DNA of 64,000 nt. Origin: Rheinheimera faecalis (lineage in GTDB: Bacteria > Pseudomonadota > Gammaproteobacteria > Enterobacterales > Alteromonadaceae). Below, in pieces: positions 11,455 through 19,617 of this stretch. Where the stretch lies: NCBI RefSeq assembly GCF_021290965.1, contig NZ_JAJOYT010000003.1:372001-436000 (forward strand), written 5' to 3'. The translations under genes and the position numbers were made by a program. Every line of letters starts with the position of its first letter. Positions within the stretch are counted from its first letter, which is position 1. A model generated the notes under the pieces. It had not been told where the DNA came from. It saw only the letters and a list, made by a program, of their open reading frames with translations, and searched no databases.

Positions 11455-12834
11455 ATGGCGATGTGGGGTGGTCGGTTTACCGAAGCCAGTCTGGCCGAGT
11501 TCAGTGAATTTAATGACTCATTAAGTTTTGATTATCTGCTGGCGCAACAGGATATTCAGGCCTCCCGAGCCTGGACCATAGGCTTGCTTGAAGCCGGCAT
11601 TATTACCGCAGCCGAAGCAGAGCAACTGGATCATGCTTTGGCTGATTTAGCTTTAGCTTTGGAATCTAATCCTAAGCTGCCGTTGCAGACGCAGGAAGAA
11701 GATATTCACAGCTGGGTGGAAGCTCAGTTGCAGCAAAAAATTGGTGCTGTGGCGAAAAAGCTGCACACGGGCCGCAGCCGTAACGACTTAGTGGCAACCG
11801 ACTTACGCTTGTGGACCAAACTGAATGCCAGCCAGGTTCGCAGCACGTTAATCACCGCTATTGGTGCATTGATTACTTTTGCTGATGCGCATTTTGGTGC
11901 TGTAATGCCGGGTTTTACCCACCTGCAACGGGCTCAGCCTGTGCTGGTTAGTCACTGGGCTTTGGCTTACATCGAAATGTTTAAACGGGATTTAAGCCGC
12001 ATTGACGATGCTTTAGCGCGGATGGACGTCTGTCCTTTAGGCTGTGGTGCTTTAGCGGGCACTGGTATTCAAATCGACCGCACCGCTTTAGCCCAGCGTT
12101 TAGGTTTTAAATCAGCCGCACTCAACAGCTTAGATGCAGTGTCTGATCGGGATTATGTGGTTGAGCTGTCAGCCACAGCCTCTTTGTGTATGACACATTT
12201 ATCGCGTTTGTCTGAAGATGTGATTTTCTTCTGCTCAGGCGAAGCGGCTTTCTTTAAGCTGGGTGATGCCATCAGCAGTGGCTCATCCTTGATGCCACAA
12301 AAGAAAAACCCTGATGTGTTTGAGTTATTACGTGGCAAAACCGGTCGGGTGCTGGGTCATTTAGTGGCTATTTTGCATGTACTCAAAGGTTTGCCTCTGG
12401 CGTACAACAAAGATATGCAGGAAGACAAACAAGGCTTTTTCGATTTGATGGCAAGCTGGCAACAATGCTTGCTGGTGCTGGCGACCGTACTGCCGCATTT
12501 ATCGGTTAATGTAGAGCGTTGCCGTTTAGCTGCAGAGCTGGGCTACAGCAATGCCACTGATTTAGCCGATTATCTGGTAGGGAAAGGCATCGCCTTCCGC
12601 GACGCTCATGAATTATCCGGTGAGTTGGTGCTGGTGGCTTCGAAACAGCAAAAACCACTGGAAGCTTTAGCTTTAGCTGAAATGCAGCAGGTATCGCCTT
12701 TAATCAGCGATGATGTTTTTGCAGCCCTGACCATTGAAGCAGGTCTGGCCAAACGCGCTTCTTTAGCAGGTACCAGTCCTGAGCGGGTCAAAGAAGCTCT
12801 GGACGCAACCAAAGTTTGGTTTGAAGCACTCTGA
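11455..12834 (+). CDS. argH: argininosuccinate lyase
   Basis: Last step of arginine synthesis: argininosuccinate to arginine and fumarate. Fumarase/aspartase superfamily signature SSLMPQKKNPD (residues about 279-289, catalytic serine loop), HTGRSRNDLVATDLRLW and THLQRAQPV are all present. At 459 aa it is a stand-alone lyase, without the C-terminal ArgA-like acetyltransferase fusion known from several marine gammaproteobacteria. It begins MAMWGGRF, like E. coli MALWGGRF. Ends the operon at a strong terminator. Confidence 0.96.
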   Translation: MAMWGGRFTEASLAEFSEFNDSLSFDYLLAQQDIQASRAWTIGLLEAGIITAAEAEQLDHALADLALALESNPKLPLQTQEEDIHSWVEAQLQQKIGAVAKKLHTGRSRNDLVATDLRLWTKLNASQVRSTLITAIGALITFADAHFGAVMPGFTHLQRAQPVLVSHWALAYIEMFKRDLSRIDDALARMDVCPLGCGALAGTGIQIDRTALAQRLGFKSAALNSLDAVSDRDYVVELSATASLCMTHLSRLSEDVIFFCSGEAAFFKLGDAISSGSSLMPQKKNPDVFELLRGKTGRVLGHLVAILHVLKGLPLAYNKDMQEDKQGFFDLMASWQQCLLVLATVLPHLSVNVERCRLAAELGYSNATDLADYLVGKGIAFRDAHELSGELVLVASKQQKPLEALALAEMQQVSPLISDDVFAALTIEAGLAKRASLAGTSPERVKEALDATKVWFEAL

Positions 12835-12852
12835 ATTAATCTGTTCCAACGA

Positions 12853-12888
12853 AAAAAGCCGGATTTTTGATCCGGCTTTTTGCTTTTT
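12853..12888. terminator. bidirectional terminator between argH and the YebE-like gene
   Basis: 12-bp perfect stem AAAAAGCCGGAT / ATCCGGCTTTTT with a 5-nt loop, then TGCTTTTT on the plus strand. The A-run on the left arm becomes the U-tract on the minus strand, so it serves both convergent genes. Confidence 0.9.
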
Positions 12889-12902
12889 ACCTCAGCCAAA
12901 AG

Positions 12903-13601
12903 TTAAGCGGCTAACGCCTGCTTGGCCTGAAAATCCAGTTCAGCTTTCAGCTCAACCGGTAATTGAAGCTGACGTGCCAGTTCCTGCAGATAAGCCCCTT
13001 CCATATAGTTTTGCTCGTTGATCACCAACAGGCTCGCCAGATACATCTCAGCGGCCATTTCCTGTGTTGTGGCTGCGCTTGCGATATCGGCAGGATCTAA
13101 AGCTTTGGCCAGTTCCTGATCAAACCAGCGCTGCAGACTTAAGTCCGAGGTCAGTTTGGCGATTTCGCTGTCGATCAATTCGCGTTCCTGTTGATCAATA
13201 TGACCATCAGCTTTGGCAGCACCAATCAGCGCTTTTAAAATAGCGTTACTGTGCAGCTCTGCCTCTGGAGCCGGTAAGCGATCCACAGTCTGTGGTTCGT
13301 GTTGATCAACTTTGCCTTTGTTTTGCTGTTGCCAGTTGCCATAGGCTTTATAAGCCAGCACACCCAAAGCAGCCAGACCACCATAAGTGATGACTTTACC
13401 ACCGATACTACGGCCTTTTTTTGAACCAAGTAGCATAGCTAAAGCGCCGCCGGACAAGGCCCCGCCACCAAAACCTGACAGTAAACTACTGACAGAGGAT
13501 AAATCCGCAGTTTTAGCTCCCGGTGTGCCCGATGTTTTTTTCTGTATCACATCAGAGCCAGCTTTTAACAACTGCTCTAACAAACCTTTTGTATTCATCA
13601 T
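12903..13601 (-). CDS. yebE: DUF533 inner-membrane protein (YebE-like, TerB fold)
   Basis: 232 aa. The N-terminal third is Gly/Ala/Ser-rich with a hydrophobic segment (about residues 47-85, GGGALSGGALAMLLG and VITYGGLAALGVLAY) that may anchor it in the inner membrane. The C-terminal domain, from about residue 123 (ALIGAAKADGHIDQQERELID), is TerB-like, with acidic residues that bind metal in tellurite-resistance TerB. The pattern matches E. coli YebE over most of its length. Function is unknown; in enterobacteria yebE responds to envelope stress, which is not testable here. ATG-ATG double start, first one used (AGGA 9 bp upstream). Confidence 0.8.
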   Translation of the reverse strand: MMNTKGLLEQLLKAGSDVIQKKTSGTPGAKTADLSSVSSLLSGFGGGALSGGALAMLLGSKKGRSIGGKVITYGGLAALGVLAYKAYGNWQQQNKGKVDQHEPQTVDRLPAPEAELHSNAILKALIGAAKADGHIDQQERELIDSEIAKLTSDLSLQRWFDQELAKALDPADIASAATTQEMAAEMYLASLLVINEQNYMEGAYLQELARQLQLPVELKAELDFQAKQALAA

Positions 13602-14093
13602 CTTTTATCATCCTGAATTGTATTAATAGGTCTGACCGCTGTTTTCTTAAAAAATTCATTGGCTTGTGTAAGTGAATGTATCTGGACGGGCAGCAGGCTG
13701 GTTAAAAACAGCTGTTTTTGACATGGATTTTTTGTTTGAAAAATATGCACCAAATAGGGTTGAGCAGGCTGCACTAAGAAGATCAAAGTGTAAATTAATG
13801 AGCAGCAGTGGTGCATTTATATTCATTTCGGTGACAGGGTGTTTATCTTATTGTTTTATTGTAGTGCAGTACTTTAATTCTGATATTTACCTGCTAAAAG
13901 TCAGTGTAAACATCATGTTATATAAAATACTAATTTTCATCTGATGGTTAATTTTTATTCAATTGACGTGAGTGGAACTAAGTAGGACTGTATTTATATG
14001 TTGATTAAGTGAATGGAAAATCAGCAGGCGGCGTCGCAGTTTTTGTCGCGTAGTGCAGGAACATCAGTTTACCTCTCACCCTGGATAAAAACT
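13602..14093. other. long intergenic region upstream of the TonB receptor
   Basis: About 490 bp without a convincing gene; base composition is clearly more AT-rich than the flanking genes. It contains a 16-bp perfect palindrome (13704-13719) overlapping a TTGACA hexamer, and long AT-rich stretches towards the receptor. A 90-codon reading frame (13672-13944) has no ribosome site and no protein-like composition. Most likely it is the regulatory region of the receptor/oxidase cassette. Confidence 0.6.
13704..13723 (+). promoter_or_regulatory. palindromic candidate operator overlapping a -35-like TTGACA
   Basis: AAAAACAGCTGTTTTT at 13704-13719 is a perfect palindrome, and TTGACA occupies 13718-13723. 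A fair -10 (AAATAT at 13741-13746) lies 17 bp further on. The arrangement suits a dimeric repressor or activator acting on a transcript that would run towards the receptor 350 bp downstream, but no regulator gene is adjacent. Confidence 0.4.
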
Positions 14094-16667
14094 ATGAAAA
14101 TAAAAAAAAGTGCGTTATGTCTGCAGATAGGTGCCGCATTACAAGGTGCTGTTTTACTGGGCTATAGTAGTTTTGCTCTAGCGGCCGAAGAGGACGATGC
14201 AGCCAAAGAGAAAGAAAATGTAGAGAAAATTGCAGTGGTCGGCTCCCGCGCCGCACCACGTTCTGTAGGGGAGTCTCCTGTGCCTATTGATATCATAGGG
14301 GCAGAGGAGTTCGCCAATCAGGGCAACCCGGATATGCTCAATATGCTGAGTACTCTTGTACCCAGTTTTAATATCAATGCCCAGGCAATCAGTGATGCTG
14401 CCACCTTAATCCGCCCAGCCAATTTGCGTGGCCTGGGTCCGGATCAAACCCTGGTTCTGGTGAATGGCAAAAGACGGCACAGAGCCTCTGTTATTGCCTT
14501 TGCTGGTGGTGGTATTTCTGACGGCGCTCAGGGCCCTGATATCTCTGTGATCCCTGCGGTGGCGATACGACAAGTCGAAGTGTTGCGCGATGGTGCTGCC
14601 GCTCAGTATGGCTCTGATGCGATAGCAGGTGTATTGAACTTCCAGCTAAAAAATGACAGTGAAGGTGGAGTGTTGGAAGCCAAGTGGGGCCAGCATTATG
14701 AAGGCGACGGCGCCAGCGAAACTCTGGCCGGTAACATCGGCTTACCTTTAACAGATTCAGGTTCTGCCAACTTCAGCTTTGAATACAAAAACGCCGATCC
14801 TACCGATCGCAGTGTGCAGCGCTCTGATGCCGCCGCTTTGATTGAAGCCGGCAATACCGACGTGAAAAATCCAGCTCAGGTCTGGGGTTCACCGGAAATC
14901 AAAGATGACTATAAGCTGTTTGCTAACCTGGAACTGGATTTAAAAAACGGTAAAGAAGCTTATGCCTTTGGTAACCATGCCTCGCGTGATGTAGAAGGCG
15001 GTTTTTATTACCGTAATCCCAATACCCGGGGTGGTGTTTATGCCGGTCCTGAAGTCACTGTGGATGGAGTCGATTACAATTCTGTGTTGGTCGGAGACAT
15101 GACACCGGATGATGGCAACAGTTGTGCTCCACTGCGTCTGGATGCTAACGGCATTCCAATTGCTTCTGATCTGGCCGCTATTACTGCAGATCCAAATTGC
15201 TGGTCTTTTGTTGAAATGTTCCCAGGCGGTTTTACACCTACATTTGGTGGCACAGTGACCGACAGCGCCATTGCTGGTGGTGTAAAAGGCGAACTGGTTG
15301 ATGAAGTGTTTTTTGACTTGAGTGCGTCTTACGGCCGTAACGAAGCTGAGTTTAAAATTAATAACACAGTGAACGCCTCCTTAGGCGCCAATTCGCCGAC
15401 CAGTTTTAGTCCTGGCACTTATGTACAAAGTGAACTTGGATTAAATATGGATTTGTTCCGCGAATTTGAAGTGGGCCTCTATGATGCGGTGGTTTTGGCC
15501 GGTGGCATGGAATGGCGTGAAGACACCTTTGAAGTCAAAGCCGGTGATGTTGCCTCTTATTCTGTGGGTGTGTTAGCTGATCAAGGCTTTGGTATTGGCT
15601 CTAATGGTTTTCCAGGTTTTAAACCTGAAACTGCTGGGGTGTTCAGTCGTCATAATTTATCTTTTTATACCGATGTGTCCAGCTGGGTGTCTGAAAGCCT
15701 GATGCTCAACGCTGCTGTGCGTTATGAAGACTACTCCGACTTTGGTAATACCACCAACTGGAAGGTGTCTGGTTTATTTAAAATGACCGACAGTCTGTCA
15801 GTTCGTGCAGCTGCTGGTACAGGCTTCCGTGCTCCTACTATAGGTCAAAGTAAAGTGGTGAACGTCAGTACACTTTTTGGTCCAAACGGTTTGGTGGATC
15901 AGGCTACTTTGCCGCCTGATAACCCTATTTCCATCCAAAAAGGCGGTAAACCTTTAACACCGGAAGAATCGGAAAACGTCTCCTTTGGCCTGGTGGGTGA
16001 GTTTGGCTCTACCCATGTTTCGTTAGACATGTACCGTATTGATGTGGAAGACAGATTAAGCCAAACCTCTGCGCTGGAACTGACAGCAGAGGATGTGGCT
16101 GCGCTGCTGGCGATGGGCATTAACGATGCCACCAGTTATTCCACTATTACCTTTTTCACCAACGACTTTGATACTGAAACCACAGGCGCAGACTTAGTGA
16201 TCAGCCAGGATCTGGATTTGGGATCTGGTGCGTCCAAATTAAGTTTTGTAATGAACTGGAACAAAACCGAAGTCACTGTTGATCCCCTGACCACCAATAT
16301 TGATGATGTCAAAATCCGCACTCTGGAAGAGAACTTACCTAAAACCCGTGGCAGCGTCAGCTTTAATCACTCGGAGGACAACTGGCGTGCGTTGGCCAGG
16401 GTGAACTACTTTGGTTCTTTCTGGGAAGTGGACGATACTTACGATGCCACTCAGGGCATGTCAGAAGGTTCAGCATTTCTGGTTGATCTTGAATTGGGTT
16501 ACATGCTCAGCAACAACATAGAACTGATAGTGGGTGCACAAAATGCCTTTGATGAATATCCGGGATTGAATCCTTATGGTGATTCTGTAGGGGCTAAATA
16601 CCCTGTCACTTCGCCTTATGGTTTTAATGGCGGTTATTACTACTTCCGGGGCGTTTACACCTTCTGA
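14094..16667 (+). CDS. TonB-dependent outer-membrane receptor
   Basis: 857-aa outer-membrane active transporter. A signal peptide (MKIKKSALCLQIG... to about residue 31, FALAAEED) is followed by the periplasmic plug domain (about 45-190: PVPIDIIGAEEF, NLRGLGPDQTLVLVNGKRR, VEVLRDGAAAQYGSDAIAGVLNF) and a C-terminal 22-strand barrel that ends in an aromatic residue (YYYFRGVYTF), as outer-membrane proteins do. ATG 14094 is chosen over 14013 because only it gives a clean signal peptide. Substrate unknown; no siderophore or B12 genes are nearby. The adjacent oxidase, cytochrome and RidA genes suggest an amino-acid, peptide or amine-type ligand, which is inference. Confidence 0.88.
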   Translation: MKIKKSALCLQIGAALQGAVLLGYSSFALAAEEDDAAKEKENVEKIAVVGSRAAPRSVGESPVPIDIIGAEEFANQGNPDMLNMLSTLVPSFNINAQAISDAATLIRPANLRGLGPDQTLVLVNGKRRHRASVIAFAGGGISDGAQGPDISVIPAVAIRQVEVLRDGAAAQYGSDAIAGVLNFQLKNDSEGGVLEAKWGQHYEGDGASETLAGNIGLPLTDSGSANFSFEYKNADPTDRSVQRSDAAALIEAGNTDVKNPAQVWGSPEIKDDYKLFANLELDLKNGKEAYAFGNHASRDVEGGFYYRNPNTRGGVYAGPEVTVDGVDYNSVLVGDMTPDDGNSCAPLRLDANGIPIASDLAAITADPNCWSFVEMFPGGFTPTFGGTVTDSAIAGGVKGELVDEVFFDLSASYGRNEAEFKINNTVNASLGANSPTSFSPGTYVQSELGLNMDLFREFEVGLYDAVVLAGGMEWREDTFEVKAGDVASYSVGVLADQGFGIGSNGFPGFKPETAGVFSRHNLSFYTDVSSWVSESLMLNAAVRYEDYSDFGNTTNWKVSGLFKMTDSLSVRAAAGTGFRAPTIGQSKVVNVSTLFGPNGLVDQATLPPDNPISIQKGGKPLTPEESENVSFGLVGEFGSTHVSLDMYRIDVEDRLSQTSALELTAEDVAALLAMGINDATSYSTITFFTNDFDTETTGADLVISQDLDLGSGASKLSFVMNWNKTEVTVDPLTTNIDDVKIRTLEENLPKTRGSVSFNHSEDNWRALARVNYFGSFWEVDDTYDATQGMSEGSAFLVDLELGYMLSNNIELIVGAQNAFDEYPGLNPYGDSVGAKYPVTSPYGFNGGYYYFRGVYTF

Positions 16668-16680
16668 TTTAGCAGTAGGA

Positions 16681-16730
16681 CAGAGCTCAGGCTGCATCAG
16701 GGATACCGCAACCTGAGTTCTGTTTTCTTT
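16681..16730 (+). terminator. terminator or attenuator between receptor and oxidase genes
   Basis: 11-bp inverted repeat CAGAGCTCAGG (16681-16691) / CCTGAGTTCTG (16712-16722), one mismatch, with a 20-nt loop and TTTTCTTT directly after. It could stop part of the transcription from the receptor and set a high receptor-to-oxidase ratio. Confidence 0.6.
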
Positions 16731-16776
16731 CATGTTGACCCGTCTGCTTTTGCAGGATGTTGAGGTAACAAAGCCT

Positions 16777-18393
16777 ATGACAAATCCAGAACAAAAACAT
16801 ATAAGTAATAAAGGCTTAAGCCGAAGAGAAGCCTTGCTGTGGATAGGAAAAGTGGGTGGTTCAGCCGCCATGCTACAGGCAGCAGGTTTATTTGGCTTAC
16901 TTTCGACAGCACCAGTTGCGGCTCAACCTGAACTGGTGAAACTAAAACCTCTGACCACGGGGCGTAAAACTGTTCTGATACTCGGAGCTGGCATCAGCGG
17001 CCTGGTCGCTGCTTATGAACTGGGCAAAGCAGGATATCAGTGCAAAATCCTTGAAGCCTCGCACAGAGCGGGTGGCCGAAACTTCACCATTCGTCATGGC
17101 GATTTTATCGATGAGCTAGGAACCCCGCAATTTTGTAACTTTGATAAAGACCCCGATCTGTATTTTAATGCAGGCCCGGCCCGTATTCCTGCCCATCACA
17201 CTGCCATTTTGCATTACTGTCGCGAGTTTGCAGTAGAAATGCAGATGTTTTGTAACTACAACAAAAACTGCTACACCCAGGATGACAATGCTTTTGCAGG
17301 AAAACCCGTACGTATCCGTGAATACGAAGCGGATATCCGGGGTTTTTTCAGTGAACTGATGGCGAAATCTATTCAGTCACAAGCCAAACTGGATGCCCCT
17401 TTTGATGACATAGACCGACAAAAACTGATCGATTTTTGCCGTGCTTACGGCGATTTATCCAGTGATTTTACTTATGAAGGCAGCGAAAGAGCTGGTTATC
17501 AGTCTGGCGGTATTTTATCGCCTGGTGTGCTGAAAAAACCAAAAGCTTTTGCTGATTTACTGCAAAGTAATTTCTGGGCTGGTGCTATGCATTTTGGCGA
17601 AATATCGGATCAGTCCGCTGCATTGATGACGCCTGTTGGTGGCATGGACAAAATTGTTGATGCTTTTTTGAGTCGTCTAGCTGGTAAGGTGCAGTTAAAA
17701 GCTCAGGTACAGAAAGTGCAACTGTTGCCACAAGGGGTGGAGGTCAGTTACTGGCTGGATGGTCAGTTGCAGACAGAGCAGGCCGATTATTGCCTGAACT
17801 GCATTCCCGCCCAGTTAATGGCGGGCATAGAAAATAATTTCCCAGCCGATTATGTTGGCGTGATGCGTCAGCTTCAGCGTGGAAAGTTATCGAAAATAGC
17901 CCTGCAGGCCAAAGAGCGTTTTTGGGAGAAAGAGCAGATTTACTCCGGCATCAGCTGGACCAATCAGGACATCACTCAAATCTGGTATCCGTCACATGGC
18001 ATGTTTAAAACCAAAGGCATTTTACTGGGGGCTTATAGCTGGGACCCTGCCATCTCGGATCGTTTTTCTGCGATGACCCATCAGGAACGTATAGCCGCTG
18101 CTATCAGTCAGGGCTCGAAACTGCATCCGGATTATGGCAAATACATAGAGCAGGGCAACAGCATTTGCTGGCAACGCATGAATCATATGTTGGGTTGTGG
18201 TGCTGTCTGGTCGGAAGATTTGCTGAAAACCAGTTTTGCCACCTTACAAGCTCCTGTGGGAAGGCATTATATGGTTGGTGATCAGGTCAGTTATCACCCC
18301 GGCTGGCAGGAAGGGGCTGTGCGCTCTGCCTGGTATGCGATGGAAAGTCTTCAGCAGCAAGAGCAACAAAAACAGCAGCAGGTGGCGGTATGA
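16777..18393 (+). CDS. Tat-exported FAD amine/amino-acid oxidoreductase (LAAO-like)
   Basis: 538-aa flavoprotein of the monoamine oxidase / L-amino-acid oxidase family. The N terminus has a twin-arginine motif (LSRREALLWIG) and a hydrophobic stretch ending APVAAQ, so the folded FAD protein should be exported to the periplasm. The dinucleotide fold follows (VLILGAGISGLVAAYELGKAG, EASHRAGGR). Near residue 145 is NAGPARIP, equivalent to the GPxRxP segment whose arginine binds the substrate carboxylate in L-amino-acid oxidases. The C-terminal FAD motif is HPGWQEGAVRSAW. The stop codon overlaps the cytochrome start (ATGA), so electrons probably pass to that cytochrome and not to O2, which would make it a dehydrogenase. 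Substrate unknown. Start 16777 fits the Tat layout; ATG 16732 is possible. Confidence 0.83.
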   Translation: MTNPEQKHISNKGLSRREALLWIGKVGGSAAMLQAAGLFGLLSTAPVAAQPELVKLKPLTTGRKTVLILGAGISGLVAAYELGKAGYQCKILEASHRAGGRNFTIRHGDFIDELGTPQFCNFDKDPDLYFNAGPARIPAHHTAILHYCREFAVEMQMFCNYNKNCYTQDDNAFAGKPVRIREYEADIRGFFSELMAKSIQSQAKLDAPFDDIDRQKLIDFCRAYGDLSSDFTYEGSERAGYQSGGILSPGVLKKPKAFADLLQSNFWAGAMHFGEISDQSAALMTPVGGMDKIVDAFLSRLAGKVQLKAQVQKVQLLPQGVEVSYWLDGQLQTEQADYCLNCIPAQLMAGIENNFPADYVGVMRQLQRGKLSKIALQAKERFWEKEQIYSGISWTNQDITQIWYPSHGMFKTKGILLGAYSWDPAISDRFSAMTHQERIAAAISQGSKLHPDYGKYIEQGNSICWQRMNHMLGCGAVWSEDLLKTSFATLQAPVGRHYMVGDQVSYHPGWQEGAVRSAWYAMESLQQQEQQKQQQVAV

Positions 18394-19040
18394 AGGACTG
18401 GATTTTAGGCTGTCTGTTGATTTGTGCTTCTGTTCAGGCTGAGACTTTTCATCAGGATGCGCAGTATTGCCTGGTCTGTCATGGCAGCAATGCACAAGGC
18501 AATGAAGCCATCAGTGCACCTAATCTGGCTATTTTACCTGACTGGTATTTATCCGCTCAGTTACAGGCTTTTCAATCCGGCTGGCGGGGTCATCAGACTA
18601 CAGATGCTTACAGTAAAGAAATGATGGCAGTGGCTAAAAGTATGAGTACGGAGGACGTAAAACGTGCTATTGGTTTTATCACGGGCTTTCAGGCCAGCAA
18701 AGCGGTTGAAACTGTAGCTGGAGATGTCAGTCATGGTAAGCAGCTGTTTCAGACTTGCGCCGCTTGCCATGGTGCTGAAGCGCAAGGGAATCAGCCTATG
18801 GGCGCTCCACCTCTGGCTGGTCAATACAGCTGGTATTTATTACGTCAGTTACAAGCCTACCGCAGCGGACAGCGAGGGGCTGACGAAAACGATAGCCGTG
18901 GTGCTGTGATGAAACAAATAGCAGCGACGCTGCAACAGGAGCAGGATCTGACTGATCTTGTGGCTTATATCAATACGCTGAGCCTGCCAAACACCGACAT
19001 ACAAACAACAAAAATTCAAACCACGGATAGTAAAAAATAA
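18390..19040 (+). CDS. periplasmic dihaem cytochrome c (c4/c553-like)
   Basis: 216 aa with a signal peptide (MKDWILGCLLICASVQA) and two class I cytochrome c domains. Haem attachment sites are CLVCH near residue 29 and CAACH near residue 127; each domain repeats the pattern AQGN..APxLA..YxxxQLQA(F/Y)xSGxRG, the signature of cytochrome c4/c553 pairs, with distal methionines in the MMAVA and AVMKQ stretches. It overlaps the flavoprotein gene by 4 bp, so it is the likely electron acceptor of that enzyme, feeding a terminal oxidase. It ends in a Thr/Lys-rich tail of about 20 residues. Confidence 0.88.
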   Translation: MKDWILGCLLICASVQAETFHQDAQYCLVCHGSNAQGNEAISAPNLAILPDWYLSAQLQAFQSGWRGHQTTDAYSKEMMAVAKSMSTEDVKRAIGFITGFQASKAVETVAGDVSHGKQLFQTCAACHGAEAQGNQPMGAPPLAGQYSWYLLRQLQAYRSGQRGADENDSRGAVMKQIAATLQQEQDLTDLVAYINTLSLPNTDIQTTKIQTTDSKK

Positions 19041-19054
19041 GAGGAAACTACCGA

Positions 19055-19540
19055 ATGAAAAGCCTGACCAAATTAGCATTGTTATCACTTTGTGTTGCAA
19101 GTGGCAGCCTGATGGCTGAAGTAAAACGTTATCCTTTGCCTGACAACAGTACCTTTCCTATTGCCAATGCGGTGGAAGTGAACAAGCTGGTGTTTGAAAG
19201 TGGCAAAGTGCCAGCCCCTAAAGATCCAAAGGCAGCCAAGGGCACTGTGGAGTTTTGGGGCAATACAGAAGAGCAAACTTTAAGTGTGCTGAGCCAGATT
19301 GAAAGCTCATTAAAGCAAAAAGGTTTGGGTATGGGCGATGTGATTAAAATGACAGTTTTTCTGGTAGGCGATCCGGCTTTGGGTGGAAAAATGGATTTTG
19401 CCGGTTTTATGAAAGGCTACACTCAGTATTTTGGCACTAAAGAGCAACCTGCTTTACCAGCCCGCTCTGCGGTGCAAATCGCAGGTTTAGTGGCTGACGG
19501 CATGTTGGTTGAGATAGAAGTGATCGCCGCCAGACCTTAA
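19055..19540 (+). CDS. exported RidA-family (YjgF/UK114) protein
   Basis: 161 aa. The RidA fold is clear: VNKLVFESGKVP early, TLSVLSQIESSLKQKGLGMGDVIKMTVFL in the middle, and PARSAVQIAGL with the arginine that holds the 2-imino acid carboxylate, then VEIEVIA. Unusually it carries a signal peptide, MKSLTKLALLSLCVASGSLMA, so it should act in the periplasm. RidA enzymes hydrolyse reactive enamines/imines to ketoacids and ammonia; here it would clear the imine made by the upstream flavoprotein. GAGGAAAC precedes the ATG, 14 bp after the cytochrome gene. It is the last gene of the cassette. Confidence 0.88.
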   Translation: MKSLTKLALLSLCVASGSLMAEVKRYPLPDNSTFPIANAVEVNKLVFESGKVPAPKDPKAAKGTVEFWGNTEEQTLSVLSQIESSLKQKGLGMGDVIKMTVFLVGDPALGGKMDFAGFMKGYTQYFGTKEQPALPARSAVQIAGLVADGMLVEIEVIAARP

Positions 19541-19575
19541 TCCCTATGGGTATGCAGTATTTATTGGTGACAAAA

Positions 19576-19602
19576 AAGGCCGCAAAAGCGGCCTTGTTTT
19601 TT
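19576..19602 (+). terminator. terminator of the oxidase cassette
   Basis: Perfect 8-bp stem AAGGCCGC / GCGGCCTT, AAAA loop, then GTTTTTT. It separates ridA from convergent mrcA. Confidence 0.9.
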
Positions 19603-19617
19603 AGTTGGTATTAGCCG

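Noticed and set aside
12821-13021. 66-codon plus-strand frame after argH
   Set aside because: Passes through the bidirectional terminator and lies antisense to the YebE-like gene.
13672-13944. 90-codon open frame in the gap upstream of the TonB receptor
   Set aside because: No ribosome site, Leu/Ile/Cys-rich composition of AT-rich noncoding DNA, and it runs across the palindrome and promoter-like signals.
18244-18495. Minus-strand frames inside the flavoprotein/cytochrome junction
   Set aside because: They are antisense to two proteins with strong motifs and show repetitive Leu runs from the CAG-rich plus strand.
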